A stretch of 64,000 bases of DNA from Empedobacter brevis NBRC 14943 = ATCC 43319 (GCF_000382425.1 NZ_KB908305.1:1-64000), one strand, 5' to 3'; shown: positions 8,035 to 16,756, counted from the stretch's first letter. Program-made: numbers and translations. Notes: generated from the sequence alone by a model not told the origin.

Positions 8035-8877
8035 AACTATAACGACGTTCTTTTTAGAAATGTAGAAATCGGCATTGGTATAGGAAGTAATTCAGGACCC
8101 GCAAATTATAAGTATAAGTACAACGGGAAAGAGCTACAAGAGGAACTTGGCTTAGGCTGGTATGATTACCAGTGGAGAAATTACGATCCGGCGATTGGAA
8201 GGTTGAGCGTTGTGGATCCGTTGGCGGAAATATCAAGAAGATGGTCTCCTTATACATATGCGTATAATAACCCTATTTATTTTATTGATCCCGATGGGAT
8301 GATGGCTGTTAGTAGCCTCCAAGAAATGTGGGATAATACAACTTCTTCAAGTACATGGACGAATAATGGTGATGGAACTTACGAAGGTGGAGAAGATGAG
8401 AAAAACAAAGAAGAGGAAAAATGTTGTAAAAATGGAATATTAAGTGGCTTAAAAAAAGCGTACATAGATAGTGTAAAAGATAACACTAAGTTATTAGGAG
8501 GGTCTATAGGTATTGGGGCAATTACCAACCCTCTTATTGATGCTTTAATTCCAAATGAACTAGATACAAACAATAAATTAGAAGTCACTACATACTATTC
8601 AGCCATTGTTTTAGTAGCTATATTGGATCCTTCTCCAGCAGGAGAGTTAAATCTAGTGATAAAAGGAGGTAAAGTTGCTAAAATATTAAAAGCTGTAAAT
8701 AGCAATATAGGACATGCAGTTGAAAGAGGCGTCGAAAGAGGAGTTTTTAAAAATATGGATGAAGCTAAAGCTTCATTAGAGAAACTTTCTAAAGAAGTAG
8801 GAAAAAACGGCATGGCTTCTTACCAAGTAGCTCCAAACGGCACAGCTAAATTAAAAATAGTATTAAATAAAAAATAA
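8035..8877 (+). CDS. Displaced RHS core with DUF4258-like toxin tip (no native start)
   Basis: The frame opens at 8035 and encodes [12 protein letters not shown], then RHS core ([28 protein letters not shown] through YFIDPDG). TTG 8203 is the first alternative start. The tip has an acidic, Cys-containing linker (EEEKCCKNG), a Gly/Ile-rich hydrophobic stretch (about 8495-8650), and a C-terminal domain [28 protein letters not shown]. The C-terminal domain resembles DUF4258/BECR-type RNase toxins (H...ER...G). The next gene looks like DUF2283, which commonly pairs with DUF4258. The RHS part is certain; the RNase assignment is tentative. Confidence 0.65.
   Translation, partial: NYNDVLFRNVEIGIGIGSNSGPANYKYKYNGKELQEELGLGWYDYQWRNYDPAIGRLSVVDPLAEISRRWSPYTYAYNNPIYFIDPDGMMAVSSLQEMWDNTTSSSTWTNNGDGTYEGGEDEKNKEEEKCCKNGILSGLKKAYIDSVKDNTKLLGGSIGIGAITNPLIDALIPNELDTNNKLEVTTYYSAIVLVAILDPSPAGELNLVIKGGKVAKILKAVNSNIGHAVERGVERGVFKNMDEAKASLEKLSKEVGKNGMASYQVAPNGTAKLKIVLNKK
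8107..8298 (+). repeat. RHS core repeat, copy 3
   Basis: This is homologous to copies at 529-720 and 5014-5205, with [10 protein letters not shown] in place of [10 protein letters not shown]. It is the RHS core left in front of the DUF4258-like tip. Confidence 0.75.
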
Positions 8878-9072
8878 ATGAAAGATATTATTATAAAAGA
8901 AAATGAAGAAACTATTTATATCCAATTAAAAGAACATCCAAAAAAAAATATTTTCGGAATTGTTGAAAAAAATATTGATATAGCTTCTTTAATTAAAGGA
9001 TATAAAGGAACTCCTGTATACTTAGACTTTAATAAAGATGGTTTTTTAATAGGTATTGAAATTTTAAAATAA
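8878..9072 (+). CDS. DUF2283-like small protein, putative antitoxin/immunity
   Basis: This 64-residue protein starts immediately after the toxin stop (TAA then ATG). It ends with PVYLDFNKDGFLIGIEILK, which is the hallmark of DUF2283 (strand, D-x-D-G, then GIEIL). DUF2283 proteins are often the small partner of DUF4258 toxins. It has no signal peptide, so it should act in the cytoplasm. The last module of the array is thus a compact toxin/antitoxin-like pair. Confidence 0.7.
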   Translation: MKDIIIKENEETIYIQLKEHPKKNIFGIVEKNIDIASLIKGYKGTPVYLDFNKDGFLIGIEILK

Positions 9073-9078
9073 GAGCTA

Positions 9079-9109
9079 GTTTTGTAAATATATTGTTATT
9101 TTACAAAAC
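9079..9109 (+). terminator. Hairpin after DUF2283-like gene
   Basis: GTTTTGTAA pairs with TTACAAAAC over a 13-nt loop, 7 nt after the stop of the last toxin-array gene. Confidence 0.45.
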
Positions 9110-9130
9110 AAATTAATTCACAATAAATCA

Positions 9131-9154
9131 AAAGGTAGATGCTGGTCTACCTTT
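9131..9154 (+). repeat. Inter-module element 4 (hairpin)
   Basis: AAAGGTAGA and TCTACCTTT pair across TGCTGG. It is preceded by TTCACAATAAA, identical to element 1, and followed by TATAAAATTGCTACGTTTTATAAAAG. It marks the right border of the toxin array. Confidence 0.5.
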
Positions 9155-9233
9155 GGTGTTATTGTATAAAATTGCTACGTTTTATAAAAGAAAAACTAAC
9201 TCAGGATAAAACAAATCGTCAATTCATAACGAA

Positions 9234-9270
9234 AATAAGCCCCTACACTCTTTGAAAGTAGAAGCTTATT
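9234..9270 (-). terminator. Terminator of the thr operon
   Basis: AATAAGC...CTAC and GTAG...GCTTATT form an interrupted stem downstream of thrC, followed by TTTTCG on the minus strand. Confidence 0.5.
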
Positions 9271-9289
9271 AATATATAAACGGTTTAAG

Positions 9290-10603
9290 TTATGAACGAT
9301 TTACGAACAACCAATTCTTCAACTCACTAAAGTCATTTTTCAACCTAACTTTCTGTGATAATCTAGATTTTAATTCTTCGACTTCTTTTGGATAGACGAT
9401 TTTTTCACTGATTTCTTTCGGAAAAACTTCCGGAAACTTACACGGATGCGCAGTTGATAAAAAGATGACAGCTTCATTGTTCGCCTCCTTTTTTTCTTGG
9501 TATTCCTTTGCCGCTAACCATGCAATCGATGTATGTGGGCAAGCAATATAATGGTATCGTTTATCAATCTCTTTTATAGCTTCAAGTGTTTCGTCATCTG
9601 AATAAGCTTTAGAAGTCATCTTTGTTTTTAACTGTTCCACATTCTGCTCAAAAAACTCCATTACACGAACCCAATTACTCGGACGGCTAACATCCATTGC
9701 ATTAGACAATGTTTGTACAGTTGATTTTGGTTGATATTTTTCCGTTTTTAAGAACATCGGAACCGTATCATTTGCATTCGTTGCTGCAATAAACTGACGA
9801 ACTTCCAGTCCTAATTTCGAAGCTAAAATTCCTGCCGTAATATTTCCAAAATTTCCACTCGGAACAACGAAAGAAACCTGGTGAAATCCTTTTCTTTTTG
9901 CTTGTGCAACAGCTTCAAAGTAATAAAAAGATTGAGGAATCAATCGCGCAATATTAATCGAGTTGGCTGAGGTTAAATTTAAGGTTTTCGTTAAATCTTT
10001 ATCCAAAAAAGCTTGTTTCACCAAAGCTTGACAATCGTCAAATGTTCCATCAACCTCTATTGCACGTATATTATTTCCATTGGCTGTCAACTGCAATTCC
10101 TGAATTGGAGATACTTTTCCTTTTGGATACAAAATGGTCACCCTTGTTCCCTCTACACCTAAAAATCCTAATGCCACTGCACCTCCTGTATCACCGGAAG
10201 TAGCAACCAAAACATCGAGCAATTGATCCTTCTTTTTTGAATAATGTGCCATTATACGGCTCATAAACCTTGCGCCAAAATCCTTGAATGCAAAAGAAGG
10301 TCCATGAAATAATTCCAAAACCGCTAAATCATCTTCTAAGAAGACTAATGGTGCAGGGAAGTTGATGATCTCATCAATCAAAGGATAGAGTTCTTCTTCA
10401 GAAAAATCATCTTTTAACAATTCAATACTCACTCTTTTTGCAATATCTCGGAATGAATAATTTTCAATCGAATCTAACCAGTCTCGATCAATTTTTTCCA
10501 GTGATAACGGCATATACAATCCATTATCTTCAGGCAACGATTGAAAAACAGCTTGTTTAAAATCGACTCTGTTTTTAGAATTATTTGTACTGTATAACTT
10601 CAT
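9290..10603 (-). CDS. thrC: Threonine synthase
   Basis: This 437-residue PLP enzyme converts O-phosphohomoserine to threonine, the last step of the pathway. The N-terminus (MKLYSTNNSKNRVDFKQAVFQSLPEDNGLYMP) and the PLP-lysine motif FHGPSFAFKDFGARFM (about residues 99-114) are typical. SGDTGGAVALGF and PSGNFGN provide the phosphate-binding loops. It follows thrB by 2 nt in a thrA-thrB-thrC operon. Confidence 0.95.
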   Translation of the reverse strand: MKLYSTNNSKNRVDFKQAVFQSLPEDNGLYMPLSLEKIDRDWLDSIENYSFRDIAKRVSIELLKDDFSEEELYPLIDEIINFPAPLVFLEDDLAVLELFHGPSFAFKDFGARFMSRIMAHYSKKKDQLLDVLVATSGDTGGAVALGFLGVEGTRVTILYPKGKVSPIQELQLTANGNNIRAIEVDGTFDDCQALVKQAFLDKDLTKTLNLTSANSINIARLIPQSFYYFEAVAQAKRKGFHQVSFVVPSGNFGNITAGILASKLGLEVRQFIAATNANDTVPMFLKTEKYQPKSTVQTLSNAMDVSRPSNWVRVMEFFEQNVEQLKTKMTSKAYSDDETLEAIKEIDKRYHYIACPHTSIAWLAAKEYQEKKEANNEAVIFLSTAHPCKFPEVFPKEISEKIVYPKEVEELKSRLSQKVRLKNDFSELKNWLFVNRS

Positions 10604-10605
10604 AT

Positions 10606-11589
10606 TTAGTTTTTTACGTAAGGACCTCGTTCATTAATCTTAGAAACAAATGTCTGATGCTCTATTTGGTGAATATGCAAAAAATGATGAAGATGTTGTT
10701 CTATTCTTTCCGCATTTGCTTTATCATTTGTTAATGCTATGACTGTTGGGCCAGAACCTGAAATTCCAAATGTTAAAGCATTATTTTCAAGAGAAATTTG
10801 TTTCATTTCATCAAAAAAAGGAATCAATAGAGAACGGTTAGGTTCTATAATTTCATCTTGCATCGAACGTCCAATCTCCTCGTAATCATTTTCATAAAGT
10901 GCTGAAATCAAACTGGCAATATTTCCCCATTGTTTAATTGCTTTACTCAACTGTACTTTGTCTTTTATTAATTTGCGTGCTTCTTTTGTCTGGACTTCTA
11001 CTTTTGGATAAATTAATGTTGCATATAAATTTTCCGGAACCGGTAATGAGCGTACCAAAAGTGGTTCATATGAAGGAATTAATGTAATCCCTCCAAACAA
11101 AGACGGCGCAACATTATCGGCATGCGCTGCACCACAAGCCAAGCGCTCTCCTTCCATGCAATAGGGTAAAAGTTCTTTTTTAGAAAGTGGTTGCCCTAAC
11201 AATTCGTTTAAAGCGAAAATACCTGCAACTGTACTTGCCGCACTTGAACCTAACCCACTACCAATAGGCATTTTCTTGTGCAACTCTATCGATAAACCAA
11301 ATGAATTTTGCAAACCTAAATCGCAGAATAATTTCCAGGCTGAATGGGAAACCGTATTTTTCATTGCATCCAAAGGCAATTTACCGTCATCTCCTGTGAT
11401 TTTAAGAATTTCAATTCCTAATTTTTCTGTCTTTCTCATGATCACCTCATCTCCAGGTTCATCAACTGCAAAACCTAAAATATCAAATCCACAAATCATA
11501 TTAGCAACTGTTGCAGGGGCAAAAACATGTACTTCTTCTAAAATTTTAGCTTGATCAAGCTTATATTTACTTTCGATTATTTGATTCAT
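10606..11589 (-). CDS. thrB: Homoserine kinase
   Basis: This 327-residue GHMP-family kinase phosphorylates homoserine. The ATP-binding motif PIGSGLGSSAAST lies at about residues 108-120, and the C-terminal FGISGSGPTVIAL is the third GHMP motif. The N-terminus (MNQIIESKYKLDQAKILEEVHVFAPATVANM) is somewhat extended before the conserved VFAPATVAN. It sits 4 nt after thrA and 2 nt before thrC, so all three are cotranscribed under the leader at 14138-14194. Confidence 0.95.
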   Translation of the reverse strand: MNQIIESKYKLDQAKILEEVHVFAPATVANMICGFDILGFAVDEPGDEVIMRKTEKLGIEILKITGDDGKLPLDAMKNTVSHSAWKLFCDLGLQNSFGLSIELHKKMPIGSGLGSSAASTVAGIFALNELLGQPLSKKELLPYCMEGERLACGAAHADNVAPSLFGGITLIPSYEPLLVRSLPVPENLYATLIYPKVEVQTKEARKLIKDKVQLSKAIKQWGNIASLISALYENDYEEIGRSMQDEIIEPNRSLLIPFFDEMKQISLENNALTFGISGSGPTVIALTNDKANAERIEQHLHHFLHIHQIEHQTFVSKINERGPYVKN

Positions 11590-11593
11590 CTTT

Positions 11594-14047
11594 CTATTTT
11601 ATTGAGCTTATATTAACTAAATCTGCAAAAACACCGGCTGCTGTAACTTCTGCTCCGGCACCAGGGCCTTTTACAACCAGTGGTCTTTCTTTGTAACGTT
11701 CTGTTGTAAAAGAAATCACATTATCGCTTCCTGACAAAGCATAAAAAGGATGTTGATGATCAACTAATTCTAAAGAAATAGAAATCCTCCCATTTTCTAA
11801 AACTCCGATATAGCGAATTGCTTTTTGTTCTGATTCTGCTCGTTTTTTTATTTGTTCGAAATAATCATTTTCGTTTTCTAATATCTGATAAAAAGCTGTT
11901 ACTGTTTCTGCAGTCAGACAACTTTCCGGCAGAATAGCATCTATTTTCACATCCTCAGCTTCTACCTGATAGCCATTATCACGCGCTAGAATTAACATTT
12001 TTCTCATAAAATCGATTCCACTCAAATCATCACGGGGATCAGGTTCTGTATACCCCAGTTCCTGTGCTTTTTTAACCACTTCTGCAAACGTGTTTTCACC
12101 TTTAAAATGATTGAAGATATACGAAATTGTACCGGATAGAATGGCTTCAATTTTTAGAATTTGATCTCCACTCATTCGTAAATCTTTCAGAACGCTTATT
12201 ATTGGTAAACCTGCCCCAACATTTGTTTCGTAAAGAAAGTCTATCCCGTACTTACGTGCTGTCTGTTTCAACTCATAATACTCCCGGTAAGAAGAGGAAT
12301 TTGCAATTTTATTACACGTCACCACAGAAATATTATGTTCAAAAATTTGTTTGTAATATTTCGGAACGACTGAACTTGCTGTATTGTCCACAAAAACACA
12401 GTTGGGTAAATTAAGTCGTTTCATTTCCTGCATAAATTCATCTAAATTGGCTTCTAAAGACGAATGGTTTAACGCATTTCTCCATGCAGTTAATTGAATT
12501 CCTTTTTCATCAAAAATCATTTTTTTTGAATCAGATAATCCGACTAATTTAATTTCGATGTCGTTATTTTCTGCTAAAAAATCTTTCTGTTTTTCCAATT
12601 GTTTCAAGAAAGTAGCCCCAATGTTTCCTATCCCAACATTGAAAACGTGAATCGTCTTTTTTAAATGGTAAAAAAATGCATCATGAACAGCGTTCAAAGC
12701 TTTTGACAAATCATTTTCATTCAACACAACAGAAATATTATACTCGGAAGAACCTTGGGCTATTGCTCTGACATTAATTCCATTTCGTCCCAAAGCGTAA
12801 AACAATTTACCCGAAACCCCAACTGTTTTTTTCATGTTTTCTCCAACAATTGCCATAATTCCAAGCTTTTCTTCTATTTCAATAGGTTCCAACCATTTCG
12901 CATCGATTTCTAAATAAAACTCATCCTCTATTAATTGCTTTGCTTTCTCAACTTCATCATGATGAATCGCTAATGTTATACTATGTTCCGACGAAGATTG
13001 TGTAATCAATACAATGTTGATGTGATGCCGTGCTAAAAGTGAAAAAAGTCTTCCGCTAAAGCCAAGCTTTCCAACCAAGCCACTTCCTTTTATATTAATC
13101 AGTGCTACATTCTTGACAGACGAAATTCCTTTGATTGGAAAAATGGTTGGTTCAGTATTGAACTGAATTTTTGTTCCTTCAAATTCCGGTTGAAATGTAT
13201 TTTTGATGACAATTGGAATTCTAAGTTTGAATGCAGGAGCCATCGTAGGCGGGTAAATTACTTTTGCCCCAAAATAAGACAATTCCATTGCTTCAGTATA
13301 GGACAAACTCTTTAACGAAAAAGCTTTCGCTACAAAACGGGGATCGGCTGTCATCATTCCATTCACATCTGTCCAAATTTCGATTTTCTCTGCATGCAAA
13401 GCTGCACCAAATAAAGCTGCCGTATAATCAGAACCTCCACGTCCCAAAGTTGTGATGCGATTCTCTTCATTGGCAGCGATAAATCCTGTTACAACAAATA
13501 ACTTATCGGAATATTTTTTTGCAAGTAGCTGAATGTTTTGGTACGTCATTTCTTCCATCACATTCGCCTGTCCAAAATTACTATCCGTCACAATATAATC
13601 AGAAGCATCAACAGCTTTCGCTTCTCCTACATTTTGCTGAATGATTTCCGTTAGTAACAATGCACTGCATCTTTCTCCAAAACTGAGAATCAAATCTTTT
13701 GTTTGAGGACTTAATTCTTTGAGCGTTTCAACTCCTTGTAACAAATCTTCCAGTTCATTCATCAATAATTTTAGTTTGGTTAGAATTGGGTTTTGATCAG
13801 AAATGTTAATTAATGCTTTTACAATTTCAAAATGTTTCTCTTGAAAGAACTTCAAATCATTCTCATCTAAATTTCCCCATGAAGCTTCCTCGGACATTTT
13901 GGTCAATAGATTAGTCATACCTGACATCGCTGAAACAACTAAAATAATCGAATTATTTTGCTGCTTTTCTTGTTTCACAATTTCTACCACTGAGCGGATG
14001 CTTTCTACTGATCCGACTGATGTTCCTCCGAATTTTAAAATCTTCAT
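11594..14047 (-). CDS. thrA: Bifunctional aspartate kinase / homoserine dehydrogenase
   Basis: The protein is about 817 residues. The N-terminal aspartokinase begins with MKILKFGGTSVGS; an ATG six codons upstream (14065) abuts the attenuator T-run, so the internal ATG at 14047 is preferred. Two ACT regulatory repeats follow (about residues 300-455, LINIKGSGLVGKLGFSGRL and IMAIVGENMKKTVGVSG). The homoserine dehydrogenase starts near residue 470 with FNVGIGNIGATFL and has GTISYIFNHF and YTEPDPRDDLSG. It catalyses the first and third steps from aspartate to threonine. Expression is likely controlled by attenuation in the leader. Confidence 0.95.
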   Translation of the reverse strand: MKILKFGGTSVGSVESIRSVVEIVKQEKQQNNSIILVVSAMSGMTNLLTKMSEEASWGNLDENDLKFFQEKHFEIVKALINISDQNPILTKLKLLMNELEDLLQGVETLKELSPQTKDLILSFGERCSALLLTEIIQQNVGEAKAVDASDYIVTDSNFGQANVMEEMTYQNIQLLAKKYSDKLFVVTGFIAANEENRITTLGRGGSDYTAALFGAALHAEKIEIWTDVNGMMTADPRFVAKAFSLKSLSYTEAMELSYFGAKVIYPPTMAPAFKLRIPIVIKNTFQPEFEGTKIQFNTEPTIFPIKGISSVKNVALINIKGSGLVGKLGFSGRLFSLLARHHINIVLITQSSSEHSITLAIHHDEVEKAKQLIEDEFYLEIDAKWLEPIEIEEKLGIMAIVGENMKKTVGVSGKLFYALGRNGINVRAIAQGSSEYNISVVLNENDLSKALNAVHDAFFYHLKKTIHVFNVGIGNIGATFLKQLEKQKDFLAENNDIEIKLVGLSDSKKMIFDEKGIQLTAWRNALNHSSLEANLDEFMQEMKRLNLPNCVFVDNTASSVVPKYYKQIFEHNISVVTCNKIANSSSYREYYELKQTARKYGIDFLYETNVGAGLPIISVLKDLRMSGDQILKIEAILSGTISYIFNHFKGENTFAEVVKKAQELGYTEPDPRDDLSGIDFMRKMLILARDNGYQVEAEDVKIDAILPESCLTAETVTAFYQILENENDYFEQIKKRAESEQKAIRYIGVLENGRISISLELVDHQHPFYALSGSDNVISFTTERYKERPLVVKGPGAGAEVTAAGVFADLVNISSIK

Positions 14048-14065
14048 ATCTTGAATTTTAACCAT

Positions 14066-14099
14066 AAAAAAAGCATCTTCCTTTTGAGAAGATGCTTTT
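14066..14099 (-). terminator. Transcription attenuator in front of thrA
   Basis: On the minus strand, AAAAGCATCTTC pairs with GAAGATGCTTTT (12 bp) over a 7-nt loop and runs into seven T. It lies between the leader peptide and thrA, 18 nt before the preferred thrA start, where a threonine attenuator is expected. Confidence 0.85.
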
Positions 14100-14137
14100 G
14101 CATTATTTTTTTAGAATTAAAACATAACAAGACTCCT

Positions 14138-14194
14138 CTAAGTGTGCTCACCAGAAGTAATCGTTGTAATCGTATTTAATCCGTTTTGTTTCAT
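14138..14194 (-). CDS. thrL: thr operon leader peptide
   Basis: An 18-codon ORF on the minus strand, MKQNGLNTITTITSGEHT, has five Thr and two Ile codons, most of them clustered in NTITTIT. It ends 39 nt before the attenuator stem. The arrangement parallels thrL of E. coli: starvation for charged Thr or Ile tRNA should stall ribosomes here and favour read-through into thrABC. It is too short for usual ORF calling. The peptide is clear in sequence; regulation is inferred from the analogy. Confidence 0.8.
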   Translation of the reverse strand: MKQNGLNTITTITSGEHT

Positions 14195-14281
14195 TGTTGA
14201 TAACGAATATACAAACTTTATGAATAAATCAATAAAATTTTTATTGATTTATTTTAATTCGTACAAATAGTTCATCTCAAA

Positions 14282-15256
14282 TTAATATTTCCATAGCATT
14301 AATCCTGCTTGATAGCCTGCTCCTAACGTCCATATAAGAACATATTCTCCTTTTTCTAATTGTCTGGTATTTTTCTGGTATTGATCTAATGCCAAAAAAG
14401 GACTAGAAGCTCCTGTATATCCTAACTCTTTCGAACAAAATGGAATTTTTTCTTCGGGAAGATGAAAATGATCGCGTATTTTATTGATATTTTTTATTGA
14501 CAGCTGTGAAAACAAAAACAAATCGATCTGTTCTATACTCAACTCGTTTCGTTTTAGAAACTCTTCGATGTGATTCAGAGCGAAATCAACACTTCCGCTT
14601 CCGTCAAATGAAGTATCCCATAACGCAAGATCATCTGTATGATAGCAGGAGTAACCTTTTGGCGGGAATAACACTGCTTCTGAAAAAGTACTGTCCGTAT
14701 GATACAGAACATCGATTAACCCTGATGCAGAAAAATCTTTTTCTACAATAAAAGCAAAAGCAGAATCCGAAAAGCAGAATGCTGTAACGGGATTTTCTCG
14801 ATCCAATATGTTTGATAATTTTTCGGCACATATTATTAAAGCATTCTGTGCAGATTGGGTACCTGTTAAATATTTACATGCTAAATCTAAAGCTACAAAA
14901 GCTCCAATGCAATTAACATTGATATCATAACACAATGTATTTGTCTTTCCTCCAAGGGCATGATGTATTTTAATTGCGTCATTTGGAATACGGTGTTCCG
15001 GCGTAGTGGAAACAAAAACTATTGCGTCTATCTCTTCAATTGAAATATTGCTTTCCTTTAATACCCCTTTAGCGGCATTAATTCCCATCGTTAAAGTCGT
15101 TTCAGAAGAATCTTCAGTTAAGACAAATCGTGTATGGCGTCCTAAGGCATCCTGAATCTTCTGCATTGAGACTTGTTTTTCCTCAAAGTGTTGAATGATT
15201 TCCTCATTGTTTTCCATGGTAGACGGAGAATAGAAAAATGTGTGATGTAGTTTCAT
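14282..15256 (-). CDS. 3-oxoacyl-ACP synthase III-like (thiolase-fold) protein
   Basis: This 324-residue protein has the KASIII fold. The nucleophile motif NVNCIGAFVALDLA (Cys about residue 115) and the C-terminal EYVLIWTLGAGYQAGLML are present. However, the catalytic His motif (usually PHQAN) is replaced by LFSQLSIKN, and the Asn motif (usually YGNTSAAS) by LGYTGASS, so His and Asn of the Cys-His-Asn triad appear to be Ser and Tyr. That suggests an acyl transferase or a non-decarboxylating condensing enzyme, not housekeeping FabH. It is monocistronic, upstream of the thr operon and on the same strand. Confidence 0.75.
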   Translation of the reverse strand: MKLHHTFFYSPSTMENNEEIIQHFEEKQVSMQKIQDALGRHTRFVLTEDSSETTLTMGINAAKGVLKESNISIEEIDAIVFVSTTPEHRIPNDAIKIHHALGGKTNTLCYDINVNCIGAFVALDLACKYLTGTQSAQNALIICAEKLSNILDRENPVTAFCFSDSAFAFIVEKDFSASGLIDVLYHTDSTFSEAVLFPPKGYSCYHTDDLALWDTSFDGSGSVDFALNHIEEFLKRNELSIEQIDLFLFSQLSIKNINKIRDHFHLPEEKIPFCSKELGYTGASSPFLALDQYQKNTRQLEKGEYVLIWTLGAGYQAGLMLWKY

Positions 15257-15304
15257 TTATCGGTTTTTATCAATATTAGTTAAAGGTAAATATTATTTCA
15301 AAAA

Positions 15305-15333
15305 GAAACACATTCAATTTCCTGAATGTGTTT
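15305..15333 (-). terminator. Terminator after the lipoprotein gene at 15354
   Basis: AAACACATTCA and TGAATGTGTTT form a stem over a short loop, 21 nt beyond the stop of the lipoprotein gene. The minus strand continues into TTTCTTTTTG. Confidence 0.65.
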
Positions 15334-15353
15334 AAAAAATAGTTATTATAATA

Positions 15354-15788
15354 TTATTTTTTTTCCGCTACCGTATCTTTCTTAACAGCAGTAGAATCAG
15401 TCATAGCAACTGGTTTGATATCATTCGAATAGCCAACAACAATTCCGTCCATTTTATCTACTCTTCTTACTTTAAAGGTTTCTGTACCTTCTGCACCTTT
15501 GAAAGAGACTTTATAAACTGCTTCATAAACCGTTTTATCGCCATCTTCAAGTGGTGTCATTTTTTCAAAATTGTAAACATCTACCGGACCATACTGCTTA
15601 ATTGGAGCATTCAAATTATCTACTTCTACTCCCTCTACTTTCGCAAAAAGAGAATCTGGCTTATCTGCTCTATATTTATAAACATCCAAAACAGCTTCTT
15701 TGACTTTATAGTCTGGTAAGTCCGACTTTTTCTTACAAGCTGTTAACGCTAAAATAACTCCAACCATAAGTAATGCACTTGCTTTCAT
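15354..15788 (-). CDS. Lipoprotein of unknown function
   Basis: This 144-residue protein has a signal peptide with lipobox ALTAC (Cys about residue 18) followed by KKKSD. The mature domain includes VYKYRADKPDSLFAKVEGVEV and YEAVYKVSFKGAEGTETFKVRRVDKMDG. I recognise no family. The gene stands alone between a KASIII-like gene and a DUF2797 gene and has its own terminator. It is probably attached to the inner or outer membrane. Confidence 0.75.
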   Translation of the reverse strand: MKASALLMVGVILALTACKKKSDLPDYKVKEAVLDVYKYRADKPDSLFAKVEGVEVDNLNAPIKQYGPVDVYNFEKMTPLEDGDKTVYEAVYKVSFKGAEGTETFKVRRVDKMDGIVVGYSNDIKPVAMTDSTAVKKDTVAEKK

Positions 15789-15883
15789 AATTCTATTTTT
15801 TTGTGTTAATTGACTGTAACTAATTTAATAATAAAAAAAATTACAAACAAGTATTTTTTTAAAAATCAATACTATAGAGAAGT

Positions 15884-15915
15884 AAAACGTCGATTCTATG
15901 CAGAATCGACGTTTT
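15884..15915 (-). terminator. Terminator after DUF2797 gene
   Basis: A 14-bp perfect stem (AAAACGTCGATTCT / AGAATCGACGTTTT) with a 4-nt loop lies 22 nt past the stop. Confidence 0.8.
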
Positions 15916-15937
15916 ATTGAAATATTGTGCTGTAATT

Positions 15938-16729
15938 TTAAACGTCTACATTCACATAAAACCCTTCATGGCCTCTGACATTAAATACTGTATTATCTTC
16001 AAAAATCAGGTACTGCCCTTTTATCCCTTTCAAAACACCTTCTATTTCCGGTGTTTTTTTCAAATTCAATGATTTTACTTTTTCAGGATAAGATAAAACA
16101 GGATATTCTAATGTGTACACTTCAGGTTCATTAACCAAAAATTGTTGAAACTCTTCATTAACAACGTTTCTGATTTCATGATACTGTTCAGGTAAATTGA
16201 TATCCGGCACTTCATTTTTTAACATACGTTGCCAATTCGTTTTATCAGCAATCACATTTTTTAACGAAACCTCAATCATTCCCGCTTCGTAACGATTGTC
16301 TGTTCGTGCAATAATAATCGCTTCTGACGCTCCTTGATCAATCCAACGGGTAGGAACCTGTGTTAAACGAGTAACGCCAACTTTTATTCCGGAAGAGTTT
16401 GCTAAATAAACAATATGCGGTTGCAATTCGAATTTCATCTCAAATTCCAAATCTCGTTGGGCAATTCCCAAATGTGCCGTAGAAAGCTCCGGGTTAATAA
16501 TACTTGGATTAGCTTCCGGAATTGTAAAAAAACAATTTTTACAATACCCCATCTGATAAATTTCTTTGTCCTCGTGGCAATTCAAACACTCGTAATGATC
16601 AAAACTAATTTTTATTTTCTTCCCTAACAATTGATTCATTACGATAAAATCATTCTTGAAATTCCAATAATAATTAATTGGAGTTCCGTTTTCAGTTGTC
16701 ATTTTACGAATTTGTCCTTCAAACTGCAT
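15938..16729 (-). CDS. DUF2797 family protein
   Basis: This 263-residue protein has two CxxC pairs, ECLNCHEDK and GYCKNCFF (about residues 48-66), likely a zinc site. The central region (SSGIKVGVTRLTQVPTRWIDQGASEAIIIARTDNRYEAGMIE) resembles a GIY-YIG-like fold, as noted for DUF2797. The conserved KVG...TRWIDQGA segment is present. The function is unknown. It is divergent from the GH3-like gene, with a 52-nt shared promoter region. Confidence 0.8.
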   Translation of the reverse strand: MQFEGQIRKMTTENGTPINYYWNFKNDFIVMNQLLGKKIKISFDHYECLNCHEDKEIYQMGYCKNCFFTIPEANPSIINPELSTAHLGIAQRDLEFEMKFELQPHIVYLANSSGIKVGVTRLTQVPTRWIDQGASEAIIIARTDNRYEAGMIEVSLKNVIADKTNWQRMLKNEVPDINLPEQYHEIRNVVNEEFQQFLVNEPEVYTLEYPVLSYPEKVKSLNLKKTPEIEGVLKGIKGQYLIFEDNTVFNVRGHEGFYVNVDV

Positions 16730-16748
16730 CTTGCTAAAAAAGTTTAAT

Positions 16749-16756
16749 TAATTTTG
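16749..16756 (+). promoter_or_regulatory. Likely -7 promoter box of the GH3 gene
   Basis: TAATTTTG matches the Bacteroidota -7 consensus TAnnTTTG and lies 25 nt before the ATG at 16782. A TTG at 16731 could serve as the -33 element, but the spacing is somewhat short. Confidence 0.45.
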
